Assembly (NCBI GenBank): GCA_029783825.1
Contig: JAREIK010010245.1
Span: 1-64,000, forward strand
DNA length: 64,000 nt
Source: Sapria himalayana
Taxonomy: Eukaryota > Streptophyta > Magnoliopsida > Malpighiales > Rafflesiaceae
Direction: 5' to 3'
Under the pieces are notes generated by a model. It was not told the DNA's origin. It saw only the letters and a program-made list of their open reading frames with translations, and ran no database searches. Positions within the stretch are counted from its first letter, which is position 1; every line of letters begins with the position of its first letter. Below, in pieces: positions 1 through 11,575 of this stretch. A program made the translations under genes and the position numbers.

Positions 1-1086
1 CATCCCCCATACCTTCCTCTTTGTCCCCTCTATTGCATTAACCCCTTCATCTAGCCATTTTTTTATTTCTAGTATTTTTATCCTACCCTCCTCTTTATCT
101 CCATCTTCCTCCCTCCCCCCCATCTCTTCAATTGCTGCTCTACTACGTTCCTCTCCCCACCTACTACCAGTCTCCCCCATGCTTTCCTTCTGCCCCTTCT
201 CTACCCTAACTTCTTCTACCCTAACCTCCTGCCTCTTTTTTACCTAAAATTTCTCCCTCTCCCTCTTTTGTGTTTTGCCTAGCCCCCTTCCCCTTACCTT
301 TACAATGCATTCAGAATCAAAATCACCCAATTTTTTACAATTTAAACAATATATAGGTGTGTTTTCTGCAATTATATCTTGCCAATATCCACTTGAATGC
401 CCATTACCCACCCACACTCTCTTCAGGATAGGAGTAAAAACATCAACCTCTACACACACCCTTGCCATGCTCGGCCTTGTCATAAAGGCAATAGCTTCAT
501 CCATTAGCCAAGGCTTACCACACACCGAGCAATATGATATAAGGAGTGTTTATAGAATAGGTGAAATGGGAGGTGAGGGAAAGAAAACCAAACCAGGGCT
601 TGCGCGGATTCCACCATTGGTGTAAATTTGGGCATCCATTTGAACAGCCTCATAGGATAGCACGAGATGCTCCACTTCCCACGTAGCCATAACTGAAGGA
701 AGTCTTCTTCCTCCTTCAGTTGTATCATTATGTGTTTCGCATCATACCACTCAATTCTTACTAAGTCCCGAAGCTTCAAAGCTTGGAAAAATGAATATAA
801 GTTTTTGAATTTGGGGTTCCCATGCGAGAATTTTACGAGTAGAGTGAGCTTGAAGAGGGCAGCTTCTTGATATCTTCCGTTAGGAAATAAACTACCGGCA
901 CATCATCCTTCACACAAAATACAGACTTAGAATAATGGGTTAATTAATAACCGAGGCAAAGGATTTTTTATTAAATATCTTAGAAAGATTTTCTATAACT
1001 AAGCGTGAGAGGTTCAACAATGGAGTTTCTCTCTCTATGAAAGCCACTTTCTCTCTCTAGAATTGAGAGAGAAGAAAACTACTTCT
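1..1086 (-). mobile_element. LINE-A: 5' part of an L1-type LINE, runs off the window
   Basis: This is the 5' leader and ORF1 of a plant L1-like non-LTR retrotransposon read on the minus strand; ORF2 lies outside the window. The leader, with its GAGAGAGAAACTCC box near 1,025-1,045, matches the leaders of LINE-B (about 6,340-6,360) and LINE-D (44,943-44,960). The 5' end abuts a long ATTCTTCTT array directly. The position matching the LINE-D ATG reads ATA (996-994), so the start codon is lost. Bases 1-243 are the low-complexity acidic/glycine-rich linker seen downstream of the zinc knuckle in LINE-D (45,700-46,060). Confidence 0.85.
244..996 (-). pseudogene. LINE-A ORF1: DUF4283 domain plus zinc knuckle (broken)
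   Basis: ORF1 proteins of plant LINEs bind RNA and chaperone nucleic acid in the ribonucleoprotein. The minus-strand translation shows the DUF4283-type core (motifs LWLRGKWSIS, MRLFKWMPKF, LVWFSFPHLPFHLF and HIARCV, about 779-504), then MDEAIAFMTRPSMARVCVEV and RVWVGNG, then a CCHC knuckle near 350-310. The knuckle reads CLNCKKLGDFDSEC, with Asp where the zinc-binding His of the GH pair is expected, so it is probably non-functional. The two parts lie in different frames around 504-530 and the start codon is ATA. It is a pseudogene; the assignment rests on motif order and on the matching copies in LINE-B and LINE-D. Confidence 0.8.
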
Positions 1087-2250
1087 CTCTTATTCTCCTT
1101 TTCTTTCTTCTTTTTTCTTTTTCTTATTCTTCTTATTCTTCTTTGTATTCAATTTGTTCTTATTTTTTATATTCTTCTTATTCTACTTATTCTTCTTATT
1201 CTTCATTTTCTTGTTATTCTTATTATTCTTCTTATACTATTTTATTATTATTATTTTTCTTATTCTTTTTATTCTTTTTATTCTTTTTATTCTTTTATTA
1301 TTCTTATTATTCTTATTATTCTTATTATTCTATATTCTTATTATTCTTATTATCTTTATTCTTATATTCTTCTTATTTTTTATTCTTATATTCCTCATTT
1401 TTTCTTATTCTTCTTATTTTTATATTCTTCTTATTCTTCTTATTCTTCTTATGCTTCTTATTCTTATTATTTTTCTTATTCTTCTTATTCTTCTTGTTCT
1501 TCTTGTTCTTCTTGTTCTTCTTGTTCTTCTTATTCTTTTATTCTTCTTATTCTTTTATTCTTCTTTTCTTCTCGTTCTTCTTATTATTTTTATTATTCTT
1601 ATTATTCTTATTCTTTTTATTCATCTTATTCTTTTTATTCTTTTTATTCTTCTTATACTTTTTATTATTCTTATACTTCTTATTCTTATTATTGTTCTTA
1701 TTTTTATTATTCTTTTAATCTTCTTATTCTTCTATTCTTTTTTTCTTCTTATTCTTTCTATTATTCTTATTCTTTCTATTCTTCTTATTCTTCTTATTAT
1801 TACTTCTTTTTTTTCTTCTTATTCTTCTATTCTTCTTATTCTTCTTATTCTTCTTATTCTTCTTATTCTTCTTATTCTTATTATTCTTCTTATTCTTATT
1901 ATTCTTATTATTCTTCTTATTCTTTTATTCTTATTATTCTTATTATTCTTCTTATTCTTTATTCTTCTTATTCTTCTTATTCTTCTTATTTTTTTTTTCT
2001 TTGTTCTTCTTATTCTCCTTATTCTTATTATTCTTCTTATTTTTATTATTCTTTTTTTATTATTCTTTTTATTTTATCCTTATTATTTTTCTTATTCTTC
2101 ATATTATTCTTATTCTAGATTTTCTCTAATTCTTCTTATTCTTCTTAGTCTTCTTATTTTTATTATTCTTCTTATTCTTCTTATATTTCTTATTCTTCTT
2201 ATATTTCTTATTCTTTTATTCTTTTTATTTTTTTTATTCTTTTTATTCTT
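1087..2250. repeat. (ATTCTTCTT)n array between LINE-A and LINE-B
   Basis: This is about 1.2 kb of imperfect ATT/CTT/TTT triplets with a dominant nonamer ATTCTTCTT (AAGAAGAAT on the sense strand of the flanking LINEs). It begins where the LINE-B 3' tail ends and stops where the LINE-A leader starts. The long Leu/Ile/Phe/Tyr/Ser-only open frames through it exist because the 9-bp period lacks stops; they are not genes. Near 2,165-2,215 it carries ATATTTCTTATTCTTCTT units also found in the arrays downstream of LINE-C and LINE-D. Confidence 0.95.
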
Positions 2251-3519
2251 TCTTTTGGAATGTTTGTTTTATTAATAAAAAAGCCCTCTCTTTTGGTGTA
2301 GGAATAACATTTTTACAATCTAGAACTACCCTTTTCCCCTTTTACACCCTTGAATAAAATAAATGAAACAATACACATTATGCTTGAAGTGAATCTTCTT
2401 GTCCTATCTCTAAGCGCACTGGTTCACTTTGAATCTATACATTAGACTGCTTTACATGAAGTATATCTTTGCGTGTTTATCTTTTATTTCTCTGTCCCTT
2501 ATGCTTTTTTGTTGGCCCCTTTCCCATCTGCAGCCACCTTGACATCTTACCTTTAATTAAAATTTTGGTAGCCTCTTTGCTGTTTTATTCATATTTCCTA
2601 TCCTCCTCTACCTTATGTTATTTATGTATTTGACCCTGCAAAACCAACACACAAGACCAATGACATAGAAACAACTGATATCAAATTTTTTTTTCTGACC
2701 AACAGCATATCCTTCTTTATTGCCTCTTGCAGGCTATTTTGCTTCATAGCTTCTCTACCTTATGTCCATGCACTTTAAGCAGCCATAATAGAATATATGT
2801 TGACTCTAAAGCAGCCCTTGTCCCTTTTTACACCCTTGAAAATGAAATAAGCAAAGCATGCATTCGACAGCCCTAACTGATCTTTTTGTAGCTTTTTTAT
2901 CTTCTTGAATTAAATATAATCTGACAATCTTTTTACTGTTCTATTCATTTTCACCTAACCTCCTTTGCCTCATGTATGCATTTGACTGTATCCCCTACAC
3001 CACAATCCCACAAAACCAAAAACATATAAAACAGGTATATAAATTTAATTTTCCTTCTGACCGATAGTGTTACTGTATTTTGGCAGCCTCATTCTCTGCC
3101 TTATATTCCTTTGCAATCCTTGCACTTTAAGCATTCAAGATACGAGTACAGTTTCATACACTATTTAATATTGTAGGCCAATTGCACAATAAGAACTTCA
3201 CATAGTTTTAACTTATTTAAAATCCAAATATCTACTTAGGCAGTGACATTAAGTCACTGCCCATTTTTACTTTCCTGCCAAAGGCCATTTCCATATCCTT
3301 TCATATTAACCTATACTGTAATCCTGAAAACCAAAGCAAAGCAATATATTTTTATAATTTTTCCACAAGACCGGAAAGACCAAAGATTTCTTTTTCCAGC
3401 TACTGCTTCTGAATTCTAAATACGTATTCTAATTTATCTAATATGATTATGCCTTTATATTTCTTCGATATATCATCCCCCTCAAACTCTTGTAACCCTT
3501 CTTCAAGCCTTCTTTAGCT
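2251..3519 (-). other. LINE-B 3' UTR with internal sub-repeats
   Basis: Non-coding LINE tail region. Diverged sub-repeats recur, read on the minus strand as a pyrimidine-rich run ending in AG followed by GGTCAAATGCAT-like sequence and AGGCAAAGG (about 2,640 and 2,990), and again as TACACCC/GGGTGTAAAAGGG boxes (about 2,340 and 2,830). The LINE-D 3' UTR has the same pattern. The terminal 40 bases hold AATAAAAC, a probable polyadenylation signal, and an A-rich tail running into the array. Confidence 0.7.
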
Positions 3520-4700
3520 AAGTTGCCTGCTAAAACATTAGCTTTCCTATATATATATGCATACTTCTCCTTTTATGTCGGTTAAAAGACTCTTGATGAC
3601 TTTATCTATTCATCATACTCCCACATTTTTATCTTATCCATGACCAAATTCACCAGTATACTAGAATCCACCTGTACTCATATGTTAATATAAGAGTTTT
3701 CTTTGCATATTTTAAGGCCTTTATGTAAGGCTAAAATTTCTACATGCAAGACAGATGATGCTTTTTCTTTCATTGTAAAAGCTTTTAGAATGTTACCCTG
3801 CTCATTTCTTATCACACCTCCTCCCCCTGCCTCCCCCATATCCCTGTTGAAACTACCATCTATGTTTAAAGCAAGCCTTCCTCGTGGAGGTTTTTTACCC
3901 ACACCATTTTAACCTCATGGATTCTTTTCTTTAATTGCAAGTAATCTCAATATCCTTCTTTTTTCATCATCCATTTCCATGTTTCAAAGTTTTAATGGTA
4001 ATCCTACTGGTATTTATGAATATTGTTTTTTAATTTCTTCTATTATATGATTAGAATTCATTTTAATATTCTCGAACCTACTTCTATTCCTAGCTTTCCA
4101 TAGATTCCAAACTGTAATGTGTGGGATGTAATTCCTTAGCAAGTTACATATTTTAATCTTTGTGTGACTTATCTTCCATCACATTAATCTTTCCTTGATA
4201 TCTTCTAGCTTATTGCTTAATTGTGCATCTCTCCCTAGATAATCCCTGATTTTCACCACTCTTTTTCCTGTTGAAAATAGATGATTTGTGCTTTCTATGC
4301 TAGTGTAGCATCATTCACAACTGGAAGCTAATTTAACCCTTTCAACTGAATATTCGAGTCACCAGGATAGCATTCGATAAGAGCTTCCACATAAATATTT
4401 TTTGTGGGATCTCTTTCACCCAGGCTCCCTTAAAAACTTCTTGAGTAATTTTTTTTTCTTATAATATTTTTGCACTTTTAAGTGTGAACCTCCCCTGTGG
4501 ATTTAAAGTCCATTTCCATTCATTGTTGATTAGGCATGCATTACTTTCAACAATTTTTTTGTTTAAGCATCATGTTCCAACTTCTAGATGCTTTTTTAGC
4601 ATTCTTACATTCTCTTTTTCTTAAGCATATCTAGATTTCATATAACTCACCCACAGGATATCATCCTGCTTGAGCCTCCACTAGTTCTTACATGCCCAAG
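3520..4700 (-). pseudogene. LINE-B zf-RVT region and RNase H remnant
   Basis: Between 4,700 and 3,905 the minus strand carries degenerate zf-RVT-like sequence (IPQKIFMWKLLSNA near 4,430-4,390). From 3,902 to about 3,520 lies an RNase H domain of the kind acquired by some plant LINEs: LNIDGSFNRD (first Asp), a GGGGVIR turn, HVEILALHKGL (catalytic Glu), VQVDSS (second Asp) and a degraded YRKANVLA block. RNase H removes the RNA strand from the hybrid. The RNase H core is open from 3,902 to 3,678 and broken by a stop after YINI. Confidence 0.85.
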
Positions 4701-5835
4701 CCTTGGCCATATCATTTAATTTATTCAAGCCTAGACCCACTTCCTCCTTTAAACAGCATATATCTTCTCATTTTTTTCCAATGTAGCTTATTTTTTCCTG
4801 ATTTTTTACCCCATAAAGTTAGCCATTTACTTTTCTAAGCTTTTCAAGATCTTTTTTGGCAGCTGTAAGGACATTAAGATGGGTGCTATAGTTCCTTGTA
4901 GGACATGCTTAATTAATATGATTCATCCTGCCATACTTACCATATTCTCCTTCCATCCCACTATTTTATCTCTTAATTTATTGATTAAAAATGTAAGATA
5001 TTCTTCTTTCAGTCTACCCTCATATATAGGACAACCCATGTACATTAATGCTCATTTACTATGCTCAAAGCATGTAATTCTTTTTATTATTTGAATTGTC
5101 CTTTCAGGTGTTTTCCTTGAAACAACAAATTGGTATTTATTTTTATTAAGTTGTTGTTCCGTTTCTTCCTCTACTATGTCAAATAGCATCATCATATTCT
5201 TCAGTGATTTGCTCCCGGCATTTGTAAATGCAATTAAATCATCCACATAAGCTAGGTAGCTTACATTCGGAGTATGTCTAGGTTGTTTAAAGCTAGTAAT
5301 ATTACCCTCCTTCATTTTTTAGTTTAAACTTATTATTATCAATTATATATATATATATATATATTAATAATAATGGAGATAAAGGATCCTCCTATCTAAG
5401 TCTCCTAACTGGCTTAAATTCACCACATGCCTCCACATTAATTAGAATTTTAACCCATGCGCTAGAGATACAACTATACATTAGATCTATCCAAAATTTT
5501 GAGAATCCATTTTCCTCATTGTAAAGCATAAAATATTCCATTCAACCCTGTCAAATGCTTTAGACAAATCTAACTTCATAATCACATTATGGCCCCTAAC
5601 TTTAGCCTCGATTTCCTTCATCAATTCTGTAGTTAAATTAATGTTTTCCATCATTAGTCTATTTTTAATGAATCCTTCTTGTTCTACAGAAATGATGGAG
5701 GGAATTACCCTATTTAGTTTATTCTGCAGGACTTTTGTCAAAATTTTATACATCGAATTACATAGATTTTTGGGTCTATAATCCTCACTTTTTTTGGGAT
5801 TATCCTTCTTGGGTATCAATACGCTAAGGCTTACC
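4700..5835 (-). pseudogene. LINE-B ORF2 reverse transcriptase remnant
   Basis: In a functional LINE this domain copies the element RNA at the nicked target. Visible motifs are VLIPKKDNPKKSEDYRP (fingers), VIMKLDLSKAFDRVEW (palm block A with its catalytic Asp), SPLL and SYLAYVDDLIAF (block C as YVDD, catalytic Asp pair kept), and CPIYEGRLKEEYLTF (thumb). A (TA)n expansion at about 5,343-5,363 replaces the segment just after the SPLL block. In-frame stops interrupt it in several places. It is joined at its N-terminus to ORF1 by the LINE-B internal deletion. Confidence 0.85.
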
Positions 5836-6312
5836 CACACACCGAGCAATATGGAATAAGGAGTGCTTATAGAATAGATGAAATGAGAGATGAGAGAGAT
5901 AAAACCAAAATAGGGCTTGCACAGATTCCTCCTTTGGATTGAATTCGGGCATCCATTTGAACAGCCTCATTGGATAGCCCGAGATGCTCCACTGCCCGTG
6001 TAGCCATAAACAGATGAGGTGCTCTTCCTTTTTGAGTTGAATCATTATATGTTTAACGTCATACCATGATGTCTTTAATGAGTCCCAAAACTTTAAGGCT
6101 TAGAAAATTGCATATATATCTTTGAATCCGGGCTCCCATGAGAAAACTTGCCGAGAAGGGTAAGCTTAAATGGGGCAGTAATCTTTTTGATATACTCGAT
6201 CGGGAAGCATACAGCTGGCGCCACCTCTTTCTTACAAAAAACTGGGTTTAGAATACTAGTTTCATTAATAAACGAGGAGAATGATTTTTTGTATCTTAGA
6301 GAGATTTTCCAT
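5824..6312 (-). pseudogene. LINE-B ORF1 N-terminal part (DUF4283)
   Basis: The start is the ATG at 6,312-6,310, in the context GTTATGGAAAAT shared with LINE-D. A short deletion shifts the frame soon after, and the homologous reading continues through motifs GKFSHGS, LWLHGQWSIS, MRLFKWMPEF and LSHLSFHLFYKHSLFHIARCV. It ends at CVGKP, where the deletion junction to reverse transcriptase lies (about 5,830). No zinc knuckle remains. The role in the family is RNA binding; this copy cannot encode a full ORF1 protein. Confidence 0.8.
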
Positions 6313-6395
6313 AACTCAAGCTTGAGAACATCAAAAATGGAGTTTCTATCTCTATGAAATATCTTTCTCTCTCTATAAATGAGAGAGAAGCAAAT

Positions 6396-9300
6396 TCAAA
6401 AACCTATTTATTCCTTTTAATTGTATTTTTTTATCCTTCTTATTCTTCTTAATTTTTTTATTTTTTTATTTTTCTTATTCTTCTTATTTTTCTTATTCTT
6501 CATATTTTTTTTATTCTTCTTATTCTCCTTATTATAATATTTTCTTCTAAATCTACTTAATCATCTAATTCTTCTATTTCTTCTAATTCTTCTATTCTTT
6601 ATTCATTTATTATTATTCTTCTTCTTATTCTTTTTATTATTTTTATTCTTTTATTTTTCTTATTCTTCTTATTCTTCATATTCTTTTAATTCTTATAATT
6701 ATTTTTATTCTTCTTATTCTTTTTATTCTTCTTATTCTTTTTATTCTTTTTATTCTTCTTTTCTTCTTATTCTTTCGATTCTTTCTTATTTTTCTTATTC
6801 TTGTTATTCTTCATATTCTTCTTATTCTCCTTATTCTTCTTATTATTCTTATTCTTCTGATTTTTCTTATTGTTCTTATTCTTCTTATTCTTATTATTAT
6901 TTATTTTTCATATTACTCTTCTTATTCTTCTTATACTTCTTATTTTAATTTTTGTTTTTATACTACTTATTCTTCCTATTCTTCTTAAATTTTTTTATTA
7001 TTCTTATTCTACTTATTCTTCTTATTCTCGTTATTATTCTTATTATTCTTATTTTTTTTATTATTCTTATTATTCTTATTCTTCTTATTTTTCTTATTCT
7101 TGTAATTCTTCTTAATCTTTTTATTCTTTTTATTCTTATTATTCTTTTTAATTTTTTTAATGTTCTTATTCTACTTATTTTTCTTATTCTTCTTATTCTT
7201 TTAATTCTTCTTATTCTTCTTTTCTTCTTATTCTCCTTATTCTTCTTATTCTTCTTATTTTTCTTATTCTACTTATTCTTCTTATTTTTATAATTCTTCT
7301 TATTCTTATTACTCTTTTATTCTTCTTATTATTCTTATTCTTCTTATTCTTATTCTTCTAATTTTTTTTATTCTTATTATTCTTCTTATTCTTCTAATTT
7401 TTTATATTCTTCCTATTCTTCATATTCTTATTTTTATTCTTATTTTTTATTCTTTTTATTCTTGTTATTCTTGTTATTCTTTTTATTCTTATAATTATTC
7501 ATATTCTTATTAATCTTCTTATTCATATTTTTATTCTTCTTCTTCTTTTTCTTCTTATTCTTCTTATTCTTCTTATTCTTCTTATTCTTCTTATTCTTTT
7601 TATTGTTCTTATTCTTTTTATTCATCTTATTCTTCTTATTCTTCTTATTCTACTTATTATTATTATTATTATTATTAATCTTATTATTATTAATATTCAT
7701 TTTATTCTCTTTATTCTTCTTATTCTACTTATTATTTTAATTTTTCATATTATTATTATTCTTCATATTGTTCTAATTCATCATATACTTGTAATTCTTC
7801 TTACACTTCTTATTCTTCTTATTTTTCTTCTTATTATTATTATTCTTATTATTCTTATTCTTCTTATTATTTGTATTATTTGTATTATTTGTATTCTTCT
7901 TATTCTCATATTCTTCTTATTCTTCTTTTACTTATTATTCTTATTATTCTTCTTATTCTTCCTATTCTTCAAAATCTTAATATTCTTCTAATTCTACTTA
8001 TTCTTCTTATTCTTTATATTCTTGTTATTCTTTTTATTCTTATTATTCTTTATATTCTTCTTATTCTTCCTATTCTTCTAAATCTTATTATTCTTCTTAT
8101 CATTTTTATATTTTTATACTTCTTATTCCTTTTATTCTTCTTACTATTATTATTTTTCTTATACTTCTTATTATTATTATTCTTCTTATTCTACTTATTC
8201 ATCATATTATTATAATTCTTCTAATTCCTTCATATTCTTCTTCATCTTCTTATTCTTCTTATTCTTCATTTTTTTATTATTCTTCATATCTTCTTATATA
8301 TCTTTTTATTATTATTCTTCTTATTCTTCATATTATTCCTATCTTCTTATTCTTTTTCTTCTTATTATTCTTATCCATCTGTTTCTTCTTATTCTTATTA
8401 TTCTTCATATTCTTCATATTCTTATTATTCTTGTTTTTCTTCTTATTCATCTAATTTTTCTTATTCTTCATATTCTTCTTATTCTTATTATACTATTTAT
8501 TTATTTTATTTTTCTTATTCTTCTTATTCTTTTTTTCTTTTTATTCTTATTATTCATCTTATTCTTCTTATTTTTCCTATACTTATTAATCTTCTTATTC
8601 TTCTTATTCTTCTTATTCTTATTATTCTTATTATTCTTATTATTCTTATTATTCTTATTATACTTATTCTTCTTATTCTTCTTAAACTTCTTATACTATT
8701 TATTCTTTTTATTCTTTTTATTCTTTTTATTCTTCGTATTCTTATTATTCTTATTAACTTTCTTATTCTTCTTTTTCTTCTTTTTCTTCTTTTTCATCTT
8801 TTTCTTCTTTTTCTTCTTCTTCTTCTTTCTTCTTTTTCTTTTTTCTTCTTCTTCTTCTTCTTCTTCTTCTTCTTCTTCTTCTTCTTTTTCTTCTTATTCT
8901 TCTCATTCTTTTTTTTTGTGTAAATCATGTCATTCTTGCTAGTCTACTTTTTCTTCTTAATCTTATTATTTTTCTTATACTTTTTCTTCTTATTATTCTT
9001 CTTATTCTTCTTATTCTAAATATTCTTCTTATTCTTCTTCTTATTCTTATTAATCTTATTAATTTTTTATTCTTCTTATTCTTATTCTTTTTATTTTTAT
9101 TATTCTTCTTTTTGTGTTATTCTCATTATTCTTATTATTTTTCTTATTTTTCTTATTCTTCTTATTCTTTTTATTTTTATATTCTTCTTATTCTTCTTAT
9201 TCTTCTTAGTCTTATTTTTCATGTTATTCTTTTTATTATTCTTATTATTCTTATTCTTTTTATTCTTCTTATTCTTCTCATTCTTTTTATTCTTCATTTT

Positions 9301-10740
9301 CTTTTTATTCTTCTTATTCTTCTTATTCTTCTTATTTTTCTTATTCTTCTTATTCTTCTAATTCTTCTTATTTTTTTATTTTCTTATTTGTATTATTCTT
9401 TTTTTTCATTTTATCCTTGTTATTCTTTTTATTTTTCTTATTTTTCTTATTCTTCTTATTTTTCTTATTCGTCTAATTGTTCTAAATTTTCTTATTCTTT
9501 TTCTTCTGTTTATTCTATTTATTACTCATATTTTTTATTCTTATTCTTATTCTTCTTATCTTTCTTATTCTTCTTATTCGTGTTATTCTTACTATTCTTC
9601 TCATTCTTCTTATTCTTTTTATATTTCTTATCCTTCTTATTCTTCTAATCTTTCTTATTTTTCTTATTCTTCTTATTCTTCTTATTCTTCTTATCATTTT
9701 TATTCTTCTTATTCTTCTTATTCTTATTTTTTTATGCTTCGTATTGGTTTTATTTTTCTTATTATTTTTATTATTATTATTCGTGTTATTCTTGTTATTC
9801 TTCTTTTTTTTTGTTATTCTTCTTATTCTTCTTATTTTTCTTATTCTTAGTATTTTTTATTCTTCTTTTTCTTCTTTTTCTTCTTTTTCTTCATATTCTT
9901 CTTATTCTTCTTTTTTATGTTATTCTTGTTATTCTTTTTTTCAACATATTCTTTTTAATCTTTTTATTCTTCTTATTTTTCTTATTTTCTTTTTCAAATT
10001 ATTAATCTTATTCTTTTTATTCTACTTATTGTTCTTATTCTTATTATTCTTCTTATTCTTCTAATTTTTTTATTCTTTATTATACTTATTCTTCTTATTC
10101 TTCTTATACTTCTTATTCTTTTTATTCTTCTTATTCTTCTTATACTTCTTATTCTTTTTATTCTTCTTATTCTTTTTATTCTTCTTATTCTTCTTAGTCT
10201 TATTTTTATTATTCTTCTTATTCTTATTATTCTTCTTATTTTTCATATTCTTCCTATTCTTCCTATTCTTCCTATTCTATTTATTCTTCTTATTCTTATT
10301 ATTCTTCTTATCTTCTGATACGTCTTATTTTATTATTCTTTTTATTCTTCATATTCTTCTTTTTCTTATTATTTTTCTAATTCTTCATTGTCTTCTTTTT
10401 TTCTTCATATTTTTCTTAAAATTCTTATTTTTTCTATTTTTCTATTTCTTCTTATTCTTCTTATTCTATTTATTTTTCTTATTCTTATTAATCTTCTTTT
10501 TTTTCTTTTTTTTTCATCTTATTCTTCTTATTTTTTCTATTTTTTTTATTCTTCTTTTTCTTCTGTTTCTTTTAATTCTTCTAATTCTTTTTTATTTTAT
10601 AATTCTTCTTATTCTTCTTATTCTTCATATTCTTCATATTCTTCTTATTTTTCTTATTCTTCTTATTCTTCTTTTTCATGTTATTTTTGTTCATCTACTT
10701 ATTCTTCTTAATCTTATAATTATTCTTATTTTTTTAATTC
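6396..10740. repeat. (ATTCTTCTT)n array, 4.3 kb
   Basis: A long degenerate ATT/CTT triplet array, dominant unit ATTCTTCTT, upstream of LINE-B and ended on the right by the CACTA-like terminus at 10,741. Around 8,750-8,910 it is locally almost pure CTT, including a run of more than a dozen uninterrupted CTT units near 8,845. A patch at about 8,925-8,960 (GTGTAAATCATGTC) is not array and may be a small insertion remnant. No coding function is supported in the open frames. Confidence 0.95.
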
Positions 10741-11575
10741 CATTACAAGAAAATGTTCATTTAGCTAGGAATTTTAGCTAGGGGTTAATCCCTAGGTAAA
10801 TTGCTTGGGATTAGCTGGACAATAGCAAGGAATTTTTTCTTTCATTGAAATAAAAATTTTAGACTGATTAATGGCGGATTAGCCACGGAATAGTCACATA
10901 AATTCCGTACCAAGAAAATTGGTGAATATAGCGAAGGATTTAGCGATAGAACTTTTCTAGCTAATTAAATCCAGAATATAGCGACGCATTTAGCGACGGA
11001 ACTTCTCCTAGGTAATTACATCATAATATAGTGATGGATTTAGCGACGGAATTTCCCTAGCAAATTAAATCCAGAATATGGCGACTGATTTAGCGATATA
11101 AATTCCTTTACAAATTAAATTACAAATATAGTGATGGATTTCGCAACTAAAATCCCTAGCTAATTACATCCAATATATAGCGACGGATTTAGCGACGAAA
11201 ATTCCCTAGGATATTATATCCATAATATAACGATGGATTTAGCGAAGGTATTTCCCTAGTTATTTACATACAAAATATTGCGACTGATTTAGTGACGGAT
11301 TTAGCGACGGAATTTACCTTTCAAATTTCATCTAGATTATTGTAACTGATTTAGTGACGGAATTTTCTTAGCTAATTTCATCCGGTATATAGCGACTGAT
11401 TTAGCGACGGAATTTCCCTAGCTAATTTAGTATCGAAATAACAAGGAATTTAACGACGGAATTTTTCTAGCTAATAAAATCTAGATATAGCAACGGATTT
11501 AGAGATGGAATTTTTCTTGCTAATTACATCCTAATATTGTGACGGATTTAGCAACAGAATTTTCCTAGCCAATAT
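10741..11575 (+). repeat. CACTA copy A terminus and subterminal repeats
   Basis: After the terminus, the motif TTTAGCGACGGAATTT with variants recurs about every 50-60 bp, alternating with CCTAGCTAATTAAATCC-type spacers, about a dozen times. In the CACTA superfamily such subterminal repeats bind the element's own accessory protein and bring the ends together. Many GCGACGGA copies have lost their CpGs (GTGATGGA, GCAACGGA), as expected from decay at methylated CpG. Confidence 0.85.

Larger units (their letters stand above)
2251..6395 (-). mobile_element. LINE-B: internally deleted L1-type LINE
   Basis: A minus-strand LINE with both ends present: a leader at 6,395-6,313 and a 3' end at about 2,290-2,251 that matches the 3' ends of LINE-C and LINE-D (a CCAAAAG-type box, AATAAAAC, short A-rich tail). 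Both ends abut the ATTCTTCTT array. ORF1 runs only to the CVGKP motif and then joins directly to the reverse transcriptase, removing the zinc knuckle, the endonuclease and the ORF2 linker. Against LINE-D the missing part is about 2.5 kb. Numerous stops and frameshifts follow, so it is non-autonomous and dead. Confidence 0.88.

Noticed and set aside
1063..2275. Long open frames of up to about 370 residues made of Leu, Ile, Phe, Tyr and Ser
   Set aside because: They follow the 9-bp ATTCTTCTT period, which has no stop codon in several frames. All three frames are open at once and the residues mirror the repeat. They are not genes.
6870..10711. Further short open frames on both strands (hydrophobic on plus, Lys/Asn-rich on minus)
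   Set aside because: Same cause: triplet array without stops. The same applies to frames in 39,612-42,950, 44,146-44,925 and 51,115-51,532.
10920..11575. Regularly spaced GCGACGGA repeats considered as a CRISPR-like array
   Set aside because: Spacers are themselves repetitive, units vary, no cas genes are present, and the context is a plant CACTA transposon end.
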